Source: Calditrichaceae bacterium (GTDB taxonomy: Bacteria > Calditrichota > Calditrichia > Calditrichales > Calditrichaceae). From it: 41,445 nucleotides of DNA. The position numbers and the translations under genes were made by a program. Within the stretch, counting starts at the first letter, position 1. Each line of letters starts with the position of its first letter. Positions 13,413 to 23,400 of this stretch are shown piece after piece. Location of the stretch: assembly GCA_024762535.1 (NCBI GenBank), contig JANTHG010000005.1, positions 1 to 41,445 of the forward strand, in the 5' to 3' direction. The notes under the pieces are model-generated. The model made no database searches. It was given only the letters and a program-made list of their open reading frames with translations, and had not been told where the DNA came from.

Positions 13413-14819
13413 TCAGTGTTTAAAATTTTCGATGTTTACATTATGTTTCTTAATCAAATTCTGAATCTGACGCCGGTCGTAACCGCTTTTCTCAGCCGCA
13501 TGAGAAATATTGCCGGATGTAGATTTCAGTAAACGTTTTAAAAAATCGTATTCAATTTCCCGCAAAATATTTGCCGTTCGTCGTTGTTTTTCCTGTTGTA
13601 ATTCTTCTTTTGTTTCCGCCTTTTTAACAAGACCTGTTTTAATCTCTTCCGGCAGGTTATTAATTCCAACGATTCCTTCTTTGGCAAAGATGATGGCCTG
13701 TTGAATTACATTTTCCAGTTCGCGCACATTACCCGGCCAGGGATATCGTGTCAGGGCTTCCATCGCATCATCGGAAACGGATAAGTTATGAGCACCTTCC
13801 ACATTCAACTGTTGATGTTTATCTATAAAATAACGAACCAAAACCGGGATATCTTCTTTACGATCCTTCAGAGGGGGGATTTGAATGAATACAACTTTTA
13901 AACGATAGAATAAATCCTGACGAAAACGGCCTTCTTTAACTTCCCGCGCCAAATCACGGTTTGTTGCCGCCACAATGCGGACATCGGTTTGTAAATATTG
14001 GGTTCCCCCTACCCGGGTAAAGCGCTGGTTTTCCAGAATATGTAATAATTTTACCTGTAACTCTAAGGGCAGCTCGCCAATTTCATCTAAAAAAAGAGTG
14101 CCGCCACTGGCCATTTCAAACTTCCCTTTACGCGTCTGAACCGCTCCGGTAAACGCACCTTTTTCATGACCGAACAATTCGCTTTCCATCAATTCCTTAG
14201 GAATAGCTCCGCAATTTATTTCGATAAAGGGTTGGTCAGCACGTGGGCTCATATAGTGAACAGAGCTGGCCACCAATTGCTTTCCGGTTCCGGATTCTCC
14301 CTGAATCAAAACAGTAGCATTCGTTTGGGCCACATCTTTAACTGTTGATAAAATGGCTTGCATGCGCGGATTGGCTGTAACAATTTCCCGCTGACCTTCG
14401 TATTTCTTAAGCCGTTCTTTTAATGTTTTATTTTCTTGCACGAGGCTTGCAAAATGAAGCGCTTTTTCGATGAGCGGCGTAAGCTCGGCCAGCTTAATCG
14501 GTTTTAAGATATAATCGAAAGCGCCCAGTTTCATGGCGTTAACAGCATTTTCTACAGTGCCAAATGCTGTGATAATAATAATGGGAATTTGTTTAAAATG
14601 CTCTTTAACATATTCCAGTAGCTGCAAACCGTTTACTTTACCGGGCATTTTTAAATCGGTTATCACAAGATTAATTACTTCATTTTGAAGATGCTGCTGT
14701 GCTTCTTCTCCGCTCTTTGCCAAAAACACAGAATACTTTTGTTGCAGATTAATTTTAAGCACTTTGCGAATCTTTTCTTCATCGTCAACAATCAAAATAC
14801 TCGGTCTGTCAGGATTCAT
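13413..14819 (-). CDS. NtrC-family sigma-54-dependent response regulator
   Basis: 468 residues with all three domains. The receiver domain (1-120) has acidic pocket DDE at 12-14, phosphoacceptor Asp55 in VITDLKMPG and Lys106. The AAA+ domain (about 145-385) has Walker A GESGTGKQ (174-181), GAFTGA (221-226), which contacts sigma-54, and Walker B TLFLDEIGE (241-249). A Fis-type HTH lies at about 440-465 (NISHAAEKSGYDRRQIQNLI). All residues needed for ATP hydrolysis and sigma-54 activation are present. SD GGAGATAG fits. It overlaps the kinase gene by one base (TAATG), so the kinase is the cognate partner. Likely targets are the two SPW promoters (inference). Confidence 0.95.
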   Translation of the reverse strand: MNPDRPSILIVDDEEKIRKVLKINLQQKYSVFLAKSGEEAQQHLQNEVINLVITDLKMPGKVNGLQLLEYVKEHFKQIPIIIITAFGTVENAVNAMKLGAFDYILKPIKLAELTPLIEKALHFASLVQENKTLKERLKKYEGQREIVTANPRMQAILSTVKDVAQTNATVLIQGESGTGKQLVASSVHYMSPRADQPFIEINCGAIPKELMESELFGHEKGAFTGAVQTRKGKFEMASGGTLFLDEIGELPLELQVKLLHILENQRFTRVGGTQYLQTDVRIVAATNRDLAREVKEGRFRQDLFYRLKVVFIQIPPLKDRKEDIPVLVRYFIDKHQQLNVEGAHNLSVSDDAMEALTRYPWPGNVRELENVIQQAIIFAKEGIVGINNLPEEIKTGLVKKAETKEELQQEKQRRTANILREIEYDFLKRLLKSTSGNISHAAEKSGYDRRQIQNLIKKHNVNIENFKH

Positions 14820-16963
14820 TATCTATCTCCAAAATTTTTATGATCTAACTTTTTAGAAAGCCGGATATGAAACGTTGTTTCTCCCGGTTTGGAATCCAGC
14901 GAAATCTTCCCGCCAAGGGTCTCGATTAAATGTTGCACAATGGAAAGCCCCAGCCCGGTTCCGTTTTCTTTAGTGGTAAAAAAAGGTTCAAAAACATTAT
15001 CCTTCAATTGGTCCGGAATACCAATCCCGTTATCCTTTAAATATATATGAATCGTTTTGGGCAGGATCTCAAATCGGCATTCCAGTATTCCCTGCTCAAT
15101 TGAAAAATCATCCTGCTTTTCGGCGCGCTCTTTGATTGCCGCTATCGCATTTAGCCCCAAATTCAATAATATTTGTTTTAAAATGGCTGGATCACTTATA
15201 AATGATGACCGGGGATGATTCACACTAAAACGGGTTTGCAATTTTTCTGTTTCCTGCAGAGCTAAATTCATTTCCAGATATTCAATCAGCTCTTCAGCCT
15301 GAACCGTGATAAACTCTGGCGGTTTGATGCGGGATAAATTTAGAAAATCTGTTAGTATATTATTTAGACGGTTCACCTCTTCAATAATGAACTGTTTAAG
15401 TTCCTGCTGATCCTCCCATCCGATATTGGGTTGCAATAGTGTTTCGGCTGAGGTTGAAATCGTATTGAGCGGGTTGCGGATTTCGTGCGCGATACCGGCT
15501 GTAAGCTGCCCCAGGGCCGCTAATTTTTCAAGCTGGAAATGTTCTTTAAAATGATCGTGCATTTGGCGGATTATATTATTCCGCTGAAAGGATCCGGCAA
15601 TATTACTGGCAAATATATTGTAAATTTCGATTTCATCTTCTGTATATTCCTGATTAAATTTTTTCTTAGAAAATAAAAGAATTCCTAATAGTTCCTTGTC
15701 AAAAATCAGAGGAAGGATAATCTGAATCCGTTTCTTCTCTAAATAATCATGAACCCGGGAATCCAAAGCCTGATGATCCAATTCATAAAATTCCATAGCC
15801 TTTTTGTGTTTAATTAATTCTTTAACAAAATGGCATGAAGCCGGTATCTCGGGCGCTTCTTCATCTTCATGCGCTTCTGTATATGTGCCGGCGTCATCCT
15901 CAAGATAAAAGGATGTTACGGATTCAATATAAAAATTTTTAATTAAGAATGTTTCCACCGTTTCGAAAAAAAGTTTGGGTTCGGCATAGGTTTGCAACTC
16001 TTTAAAAAGTTCCAGCGATTTCTTCCGATACTGGTGGATATCTTTATTTAGCATACGATCGAACAGTACATTCAATTTTTTTTCAAACGGACGGATCATT
16101 AGAATCAATGTAAAAATGAGGAGCCCGCTTAGGGTAAAGGAATCAATATTAAAATAGTGCACCAGACTATCTGTAATGCTTTTAATTACTACAAAATAAA
16201 CCGCCAGTGCAAAGGATGACAAAATAGTGTAGCTTAATCCGCTGCTAAGATATTTTTTAGGTCGAAATAATTTAAATTGTACAATAGCGACAAAGAAAAA
16301 TATGGCAATCAATAAAGTAACAACGGTGGATAAAAAATAGAGTGATAAAACACCATGCATAAAGGGGTGGCTGAGCTGAATAAGGATAAAGCTTAAAAAG
16401 ACGATAATCATTCCAAAGGTAAAAAACCTGGTTTGATTACGAAGGCGGATGGTACGTATTTTATGAATTTTCCCGATGAGGATCCAATTTCCCCAAATAA
16501 CATAAACCAGAGCGATGATGAGCAACAAAACAAAGCGAAAATTATTGGCAAAGCTGAACTGAAAATAATAGATATTCTTCATATCTGATAGCGATACCAG
16601 TTCAAACTGGAAATCAGGAAAGGAAAGGCTCAGGGCAAGAATGGGTAAAGCGAACACAGCTGCATAGAAAAGAGGTCTGGCCGTCCAGGGATGAAAATTT
16701 TTCGGGAAATGGTAGGCTATGATTACAAAAAAAGCAGGCGATAAAAATATTATTCGATAAAGAATCTGCCCCCAAAACATGGCGCTTGCTTCCGCCTTGC
16801 TGTTCAGGATAATCACTTCCGCAAGATTCCAAAAGGAAAAGCTAAAGATAAAGGCGGAAAACCAGCGGTTCAGCGTAGATCGTGGCGCATCCATTAATAC
16901 AATGAATGCCAGACTGAAATTCATTGTAAATGAAATTAACCCTGGGAGGGAATAGATATTCAT
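14819..16963 (-). CDS. Membrane-bound sensor histidine kinase (7TM-type N-terminus, GAF, HisKA, HATPase)
   Basis: 714 residues. About the first 250 hold seven or more membrane helices, as in HisKA_7TM kinases; a further hydrophobic pair lies near 250-290. A GAF-like domain (about 310-460) contains LPLIFDKELLGILLFSKKKF. The HisKA domain has AALGQLTAGIAHEIRNPLNT with His493. The HATPase region shows ILLNLGLNAIAAIKE, DNGIGIPDQLKDNVFEPFFT and GTGLGLSIV. It resembles PrsK-type kinases that work with NtrC-type partners. Its ATG overlaps the patatin stop as ATGA. With multiple helices and no large periplasmic domain, it probably senses a membrane or intramembrane cue. Confidence 0.93.
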   Translation of the reverse strand: MNIYSLPGLISFTMNFSLAFIVLMDAPRSTLNRWFSAFIFSFSFWNLAEVIILNSKAEASAMFWGQILYRIIFLSPAFFVIIAYHFPKNFHPWTARPLFYAAVFALPILALSLSFPDFQFELVSLSDMKNIYYFQFSFANNFRFVLLLIIALVYVIWGNWILIGKIHKIRTIRLRNQTRFFTFGMIIVFLSFILIQLSHPFMHGVLSLYFLSTVVTLLIAIFFFVAIVQFKLFRPKKYLSSGLSYTILSSFALAVYFVVIKSITDSLVHYFNIDSFTLSGLLIFTLILMIRPFEKKLNVLFDRMLNKDIHQYRKKSLELFKELQTYAEPKLFFETVETFLIKNFYIESVTSFYLEDDAGTYTEAHEDEEAPEIPASCHFVKELIKHKKAMEFYELDHQALDSRVHDYLEKKRIQIILPLIFDKELLGILLFSKKKFNQEYTEDEIEIYNIFASNIAGSFQRNNIIRQMHDHFKEHFQLEKLAALGQLTAGIAHEIRNPLNTISTSAETLLQPNIGWEDQQELKQFIIEEVNRLNNILTDFLNLSRIKPPEFITVQAEELIEYLEMNLALQETEKLQTRFSVNHPRSSFISDPAILKQILLNLGLNAIAAIKERAEKQDDFSIEQGILECRFEILPKTIHIYLKDNGIGIPDQLKDNVFEPFFTTKENGTGLGLSIVQHLIETLGGKISLDSKPGETTFHIRLSKKLDHKNFGDR

Positions 16964-17838
16964 TCCGGACTTCCGTGTTTCAATAGTTTTTCCAATTGGG
17001 GTAATGCTGCTTCTGCCGCCTCTTCCCCTGCTTTAATGATATCATCAATACTTTTTATAGCTGCCCACGAATAGTGACGCACTTTCGGCCGTATTAGCAA
17101 ATCAGCGCCTGCAAGACGTTCCTGGGTAAGATGGTACGTTACAATGTCTTCGGCCCGATAGATAATCTGAATGCCTGTGTCTAATTTACTCACATCTTCT
17201 ACACAATGAGTTACGTCCACAGCAATCACATATTGCGCACCGCGTCCTTTCACAATTTGTACCGGTATGCTATCTGAAGAAGCGCCATCTATCAAAAGCA
17301 AGCCATCGATTTCTACAGGTGGGAAAACACCCGGTATGGCAGAACTGGCCATTACAGATTTTTTTAAACTACCTTCTGTCAGCACAATTTCCCTTCCGGA
17401 AATCAAATCAGTTGCAATCGTGGCAAAATTAACCGGTAGTGTTTCAATGGGCTTATCAGGGAAGGTTTCAAATAGTTTTTCAACCAGCTTTTCATTATAG
17501 ATGGATCGTGCTTTTAAGGTCTTCAACATCGAAAAATACATTTTAAGGTTATTCAGATACTGATTAAGATGATTCATCGCTCCCGAATGTTCCGTAGAAT
17601 CAAACACTTCCATATCCAGTTCATTAAAAACCGGGCGTTTAATCAAGTCATAAATAAAATCTTCTACCGCCTCTGCATTTTGAAATGTGGCATACAGGCC
17701 TCCAATAATTGCTCCGATACTACAACCTGTAATCTGATTTATGGGTAGGTGTTCACGTTCCAGCACTTTTAGGACACCAATATGTGAAAGTCCGCGAGCA
17801 CCGCCGCCACCCAAAGCTATTCCTAATTTGCTATTCAT
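16960..17838 (-). CDS. Patatin-like phospholipase
   Basis: 292 residues, the RssA/YchK-like bacterial patatin layout. The oxyanion loop is GGGGARG (9-15), the nucleophile elbow GCSIG (38-42) contains Ser40, and the partner Asp184 is in DGA (184-186). These are the full catalytic dyad motifs. There is no signal peptide, so it acts in the cytoplasm or on the inner leaflet. The SD AAGGGA is 8 nt from the ATG. It is the first gene of an operon with the kinase and the NtrC-type regulator, coupled by a 4-bp overlap. This suggests that membrane-lipid hydrolysis and signal transduction are functionally linked. Confidence 0.9.
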   Translation of the reverse strand: MNSKLGIALGGGGARGLSHIGVLKVLEREHLPINQITGCSIGAIIGGLYATFQNAEAVEDFIYDLIKRPVFNELDMEVFDSTEHSGAMNHLNQYLNNLKMYFSMLKTLKARSIYNEKLVEKLFETFPDKPIETLPVNFATIATDLISGREIVLTEGSLKKSVMASSAIPGVFPPVEIDGLLLIDGASSDSIPVQIVKGRGAQYVIAVDVTHCVEDVSKLDTGIQIIYRAEDIVTYHLTQERLAGADLLIRPKVRHYSWAAIKSIDDIIKAGEEAAEAALPQLEKLLKHGSPE

Positions 17839-18207
17839 ACGTCATTCCCTTCGGTGAAAAAAAATGGGGATTTAGTAACTCCAATATTTGGAATATAAAA
17901 AATTGGGCCAGAAAAAAAAATTGTTCTTCAAAACCCGGATAAGAGAAAAATGAAAAAAGCAAAACCGATGTTTGCTGGCAGGAATTCATCGTATGGATTT
18001 AATGCATTGGATACTTAACCGAGTACGACGCCAAAGTTCGTGGTGTGTGCCAATTGTCCATCAAAGGGATGATTTACTATATTTCTATTTTTAAATTTAA
18101 TCTGCTATTAAGCCTAACAGTACAGAAACTTAAATACTCAAAACTCGGGGATTTTGCTTATGAAATAATTGATTCTTAGATTAGAGATTTAATTAATGGG
18201 AGATAAA
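17839..18207. other. Divergent intergenic region between the patatin operon and the RdhA-like gene
   Basis: No gene is seen in this stretch of about 370 bp. It must contain the promoters of two divergent units. A weak candidate for the plus-strand gene is at 18054-18083. A small inverted repeat CCAA-TAT-TTGG lies at 17880-17890 near the patatin start. I see no sigma-54 consensus here. Confidence 0.6.
18054..18083 (+). promoter_or_regulatory. Weak candidate promoter for the RdhA-like gene
   Basis: TTGTCC and TATATT are separated by 18 bp. The match is partial and would leave a leader of about 115 nt. Confidence 0.25.
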
Positions 18208-19560
18208 ATGGCATTTGTCTTTATAGTGAGTTTTTCTGCTATCATAAGTGCAGGAATGCTTATCTTTGCATTTGCTTCTTTGAAAGAAAACGAAAAACGA
18301 GCGGCGCAGCGCGCATTTTTACTGGCCATCTTACTTCCCACAGTTTTTCTTTTGCCCTTATTTTTGCCCTATAATTTTCTGATTTATGTCAGTCTTCTTT
18401 ATCTGCTATCCTTTGTGACTGGATTCCTCATTTTATTTCTTCCCTTGCATCGGCATCGTATCCACCTCGACACCATACCTGCCGGTCAAATTGACGAACG
18501 TGATATTATGTTTTCACGCAGATTGCTGGTACCGGGCTCTTCCCGCTATGAAGAATACTATACTGCTAATCCCGATAAAAAAGAGGTGGATGACCGTTTT
18601 CGAAAAAATCCGGGTTTACTGGAAAAAGGAACCCGGTATTATGACCCTTATTTGTTTGCTGCGGCAAACGCCAGTTTTAGCAGCGTAGCCGCTCTACACT
18701 CAATTCTGGAACGAGAACCGGCTATATCCAAAACGGAACAAAATGATGCGAAACAAAATACACACTTTATTAAAGCCTGGGCTAAAAAATTAGGCGCTTA
18801 CTCTATCGGTATAACAAAGTTACAAAGCTACCATCTCTATTCCCATGTGGGACGCGGACCGGATTTTGGAAAAAAGGTTACCCTTAATCACCGCTATGCG
18901 ATCGCTTTTACTGTAGAAATGGACAAAACCATGGTGGATACGGCACCTCTAGGGCCAACCGTAATGGAATCGGCTCAGCAATATATGAATGCCGGTTCTA
19001 TCGCCGTGCAGATTGCCGAATTTATTAAACATCTTGGGTATCCGGCCCGGGCGCATATAGATGGCAATTACAGAGTGGTTTGCACATTGGTCGCTAAAGA
19101 TGCCGGACTCGGCGTTTTGGGGCGCATGGGGTTATTGATGACCCCGACACTGGGTCCCCGTGTACGAATCGGAGTGATTACTACAGACTTCCCTCTCGAA
19201 ACAGATGAAGTTAAAGAAGATAAAGCAGTATATGATTTTTGTGCGCGTTGTAAAAAATGTGCAGATGTGTGCCCCAGTAAGGCTATTTCTTTTTCCGATC
19301 CTAAAGAGATAAACGGTGTACGGCGCTGGCAAATCAACCAGGAAAAATGTTTTACATATTGGACTATTGCTGGTACTGATTGCGCACGCTGCGTAAGCGT
19401 TTGCCCTTATGCGCATCCGGATACCCTTTTACATAATTTGGTAAGGCAAGGTTTAAAACGTTCCGACACATTCCAAATAGTGGCGCTTAAAATGGACGAC
19501 TTTTTCTACGGACGTAAGCCTGCGCCTAAAAAACCGGAGGGCTATTTATCCCTTTCCTAA
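18208..19560 (+). CDS. Membrane-anchored reductive dehalogenase-like corrinoid/Fe-S protein
   Basis: 450 residues from the ATG at 18208, which has GGGAG 5 nt upstream; an ATG at 18196 lacks a site. The N-terminus holds about three membrane helices (to about residue 78) and no Tat motif. The rest has the RdhA order: an EMDKTMVDTAPLGPTVMES segment, then DAGLGVLGRMGLLMTPTLGP, then two [4Fe-4S] motifs. The first is C-x2-C-x2-C-x3-CP (Cys345, 348, 351, 355); the second is Cys381 then C-x2-C-x3-CP (392, 395, 399) in GTDCARCVSVCPYAHP. The distant relative QueG is less likely given the helices and the second cluster. No RdhB or corrinoid genes are adjacent. Substrate unknown; dehalogenation is unproven for such forms. 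Confidence 0.82.
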   Translation: MAFVFIVSFSAIISAGMLIFAFASLKENEKRAAQRAFLLAILLPTVFLLPLFLPYNFLIYVSLLYLLSFVTGFLILFLPLHRHRIHLDTIPAGQIDERDIMFSRRLLVPGSSRYEEYYTANPDKKEVDDRFRKNPGLLEKGTRYYDPYLFAAANASFSSVAALHSILEREPAISKTEQNDAKQNTHFIKAWAKKLGAYSIGITKLQSYHLYSHVGRGPDFGKKVTLNHRYAIAFTVEMDKTMVDTAPLGPTVMESAQQYMNAGSIAVQIAEFIKHLGYPARAHIDGNYRVVCTLVAKDAGLGVLGRMGLLMTPTLGPRVRIGVITTDFPLETDEVKEDKAVYDFCARCKKCADVCPSKAISFSDPKEINGVRRWQINQEKCFTYWTIAGTDCARCVSVCPYAHPDTLLHNLVRQGLKRSDTFQIVALKMDDFFYGRKPAPKKPEGYLSLS

Positions 19561-19662
19561 TGAAATTTTAACCAGTGTTTTTTTGTTGCGCTTTATTCTT
19601 TTTTTTGTTTATTTCAATTCTGTTTATTTAATCTGTAAAATGCCATTCAAAAAGGAATTGCC

Positions 19663-20277
19663 ATGAGTATATATAAACCATTTTTTATAATTAGTTTACT
19701 GGTGTTGATGACTTGCCAGAACAATCAGGCACAGGATTTTAAAATTGAAACGCTCACTTACCCAGACAGCCTCCATATTATACGCCGGGCGGACTGGGGC
19801 TGGAAACCCTTACAAAGAATACTTCCCGAACAGAAAATTCATTATATCACGATCCACCATGGTGGCGAAACATTTGATCGGGACCGTGATCCGGTAGAAT
19901 ATATCCGACATTTGCAGGATTGGAGCCGCAGTGAAAAAAAATGGATTGACATTCCCTACCATTTTATGATTGATCTTCAGGGTCGAATATATGAAACGCG
20001 CCCCATAAATTACCCGGGCGATACAAACACCAGCTACAATCCACGCGGTCATGCACTTATTTGTATGATTGGGAATTATGAAAATATTACTGTTTCGAAG
20101 CAACAATTAAAATCTCTGATCGATCTCACTGCATTTTTAGCCAACACTTATCATGTACCGATTAAAGATATCCGCGGACATAAGGATTACACCGAAACCC
20201 TTTGTCCTGGGAAAAATCTGTACAAATATCTTAAAAACGGATATATACGCCAGCAGGTGGCCAGACAATTGCATTAA
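19663..20277 (+). CDS. Exported N-acetylmuramoyl-L-alanine amidase (Amidase_2/PGRP fold)
   Basis: 204 residues with a signal peptide. LVLMTC around Cys18 could be a weak lipobox, or cleavage may follow NQAQ. The zinc amidase pattern is complete: ITIHHGGE (His65/66), IPYHFMIDLQGRIYE (Tyr99), and GHKDYTETLCPG (His173, Cys181), equivalent to the His-Tyr-His-Cys set of T7 lysozyme. It should cleave the amide between MurNAc and L-Ala of peptidoglycan in the periplasm. SD AAGGAATTGCC precedes the ATG. It lies 102 bp after the RdhA-like gene on the same strand; co-transcription is possible but there is no functional link. Confidence 0.9.
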   Translation: MSIYKPFFIISLLVLMTCQNNQAQDFKIETLTYPDSLHIIRRADWGWKPLQRILPEQKIHYITIHHGGETFDRDRDPVEYIRHLQDWSRSEKKWIDIPYHFMIDLQGRIYETRPINYPGDTNTSYNPRGHALICMIGNYENITVSKQQLKSLIDLTAFLANTYHVPIKDIRGHKDYTETLCPGKNLYKYLKNGYIRQQVARQLH

Positions 20278-20301
20278 TACATCCCGGCTATCTGAAAGAA
20301 A

Positions 20302-20331
20302 TTGACATAATAATCTTAACTTTTCTCATAT
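20302..20331 (+). promoter_or_regulatory. Candidate upstream promoter of hybrid sensor 1
   Basis: TTGACA, an 18-bp spacer, then TCATAT. The second candidate at 20374-20402 uses the same two hexamers. Confidence 0.4.
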
Positions 20332-20373
20332 CTATCCGATAGCTCAAAAAAGATCCGGTTTCCACTTAATATT

Positions 20374-20402
20374 TTGACATACCGGACAACATTTAATCAT
20401 AT
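20374..20402 (+). promoter_or_regulatory. Candidate promoter abutting the start codon of hybrid sensor 1
   Basis: TTGACA and TCATAT separated by 17 bp. Transcription would start about 5-7 bp before the ATG at 20415, giving an almost leaderless mRNA. No SD-like sequence precedes that ATG, which agrees with this reading. Confidence 0.45.
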
Positions 20403-20414
20403 TACCAGCGATCA

Positions 20415-23400
20415 ATGAATATAAAATTAATCTCAAGAAGTCTGTTATTCTTCTGGCTTCTTTCTTTTTCGAATATCTTTGCAGAGCATATCACATGGCG
20501 TTATGAGGCCCTTAGAACCAACGAGGGCCTTTCCAGTAACCATATAACTTGCCTATTACAGGATAATGAGGGTTATTTATGGGTCGGTACAAATAACGGA
20601 CTTAATCGCTATTATGGGTATGGTTTTGATATTTTCCGTCAACATCCAGGTTACGAAAACTGTATAAGCAGTTCTTTTATCTTTGATTTAAAACAAGGTA
20701 GAAACAACCAAATTTGGATTGGGACGGCAAATGGCCTAAACATGTTTAATTCTGAAAGCGGTTCGTTCAAACAATTTTTTATTTCCGATACAAGCGAAGC
20801 CATACCAGTTTTCAATGTTTTACCCTTTGACTCCACTACCATTTTTGCCGGTACGTCAAAGGGATTAGCCATACTGGACAGACAAGCAAACCATTTTCGC
20901 TTACTTAATATACCCGAAATCAACATCAATTTTTCTTTTTTCTCGGTTGTTTACGATTCATCGGGTTCGTTATGGTTGGGGACAGATACAGGCTTATACC
21001 GATATCAGATTGACTCTAAAAAGCTCTCTCTCATCCCCATACCTAATGCTATAGAAAAATTTTCTCTTCGAAATATGCTTTATCGACCTAAGCAAAAGGA
21101 CCTTTGTTTTACCTCGAGATCAGGATCCATTGTCTCTTTTAATATTCAGGAAATGGAATTCAGCCCACTAACATCACCTCTGGACAACAGTTCACATTCA
21201 AGTATTTCAGCTTTTGTTCAGGACAAAGACAATTCTTTTTTAGTAGGATTTGATCACCACCCTCTTATTCAGGCATTGGTAAAACAAAATTCAAATATGG
21301 ACGTCTCACAATTTTCCCCTTCTTCAAAATTAATTTCCACTTCTACCGTAACCTCCATTCTGCCTACTTCGGATTACGTAATATGGGTTGGTACACGCAC
21401 TAAAGGGCTTATTAAAATTATCAATAATTACATGGGATTTAACCATTTTACAATAGTATCCGACTCTGCCAGGAATATTAATGCAAACAGTGTCCAGGCT
21501 ATTAGCGAAAAGGAAAACGGACGATTTATCCTCGGTACATTAGGTGGCTTATTTGCTTATCATCAGCAAACCGGAATAATCCAAGCCATCCCAGTAAAAG
21601 CTATCTCTAAAAACAGATCCATTCGAATATACAGTTTATTTACAGATTCTTTACAAAACACCTGGATTGGTACTGAAAATGCCGGATTACTCATTCTAAA
21701 AAAAGGGTCTTATCAAGCCGAACCCTATTTTATTAAAAGGGCTAATATACCCTTCTTAATTAATAAAACAATTTACTCCATTACCATGGATAACAAAGGC
21801 ATTCTTTGGCTAGGAACAAATCAGGGGCTTTATTCCCTTAATCCTCAAACAGAGCAAACCCAATTATTTTCTAAACGATTCAATAGAGTCAACAGCCTAT
21901 CCAGTAATAGTATCCGGACTTTATTTTTTGATACAAATAATATCCTTTGGATTGGAACGTTAGGAGGCGGATTAAACCGCTTTGATATCCAAAAGAAGAA
22001 GTTTAAATATTATCTTTTTAATCCCAAGAACCCTCATTCCCTTAGTTCAAACGATATCCTTTCCATTAGTCAGGATACCACTGGTAAACTTTTTATCGGA
22101 ACCGATGGTGGCGGATTAAATATTTTCGACCCCCAAAATGGTAATTTTTCTATTCATCCTTTTTTGTTTAAAACTTCAGGCTTATCCATAAATTTTATTC
22201 AGAAGGACTCCAATAATTTTTTTTGGTTAGGTACAAATATTGGACTAATCCGAACCAGTATATATCATAGGCACAGTTACCTTTTTAACAAATCAGAGGG
22301 CTTGCAAAGCAATCAATTTAATATTGGTGCCAGTTTTTTATCGAAGGAAGGATTTATATTAGCTGGTGGGACCAATGGCTTCAATTGCTTTCGCAAAAAT
22401 GAATTAATTACAAACTCCCGGATCCGTAAAAATGTTATAACAGGGATACAAGTGTCAGGTAAAGATATTTGTTTCATTAAAAAAATACCCCCTAACAGCA
22501 TGTCTTTTAGGGCCTGTTTGACCAAAAACAACACATTGTTTCTATCTCACAATGAAAACGATCTCCGATTGAGTTTTGCCAATTTATCTTTTACTGATCC
22601 CGGTCAAAATGCGTATTTATATAAAATGGAACCCATCGATAAAAAATGGCACTTTTTGCGGGAATTCAAACCCGTCACCTATAATAGTTTAAGCCCGGGA
22701 GAATATACCTTCTGGGTACGTGGTTCTAACAACGACAATAAATGGAATAAAAATAATGCATCCATTAATATAAACATCCGGGCAGCTTTTTGGCAGACAG
22801 CCTGGTTTAAAACAATATTGGCTATTTTCTTTTTAAGTCTTATTTATATTTTATATAAACTACGTTTACAATCTATCAGAGCGCGTAATGACGCATTAGA
22901 AAAAATAAACCATCAATTAAATGCAGAAATTCAAAAACGTATTAAAACTCAGAACCATTTAACTGAAAGCGAACGCCGTCTTTCCACCTTAATAGAAAAC
23001 CTTCCCGGTGTAACATATCGTTGTCGGCCGGATACTCACAGGACAATGGATTTTATAAGTCAAAGCTGTGAGGCTCTCACCGGATTTACAGCAGAGATGT
23101 TTCTCAAAAATAGATTTCCATCCTATACATCCTTAATATTTCAGGATGACATTTCAGATTTTTGGTTAAAAATCAAACAACAAACAAAACACAATGCGGC
23201 ATACGAGCTGACGTATCGTATAAAACGAAAAGATAACCGTATTATATGGGTTTGGGAAAAAGGACGGGCTATATTCGAAGATAATGCTATTATTGCCTAT
23301 GAAGGATTTATTACGGATATCACAGACCGCAAACAATTAGAACAAAATTTACACCAGGCACAGAAAATGGAAGCAATCGGCCTCTTGGCCAGCGGTGTCG

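Noticed and set aside
17880-17890. Small inverted repeat CCAATATTTGG upstream of the patatin gene as an operator
   Set aside because: Only four-base arms in an AT-rich stretch; not distinguishable from chance.
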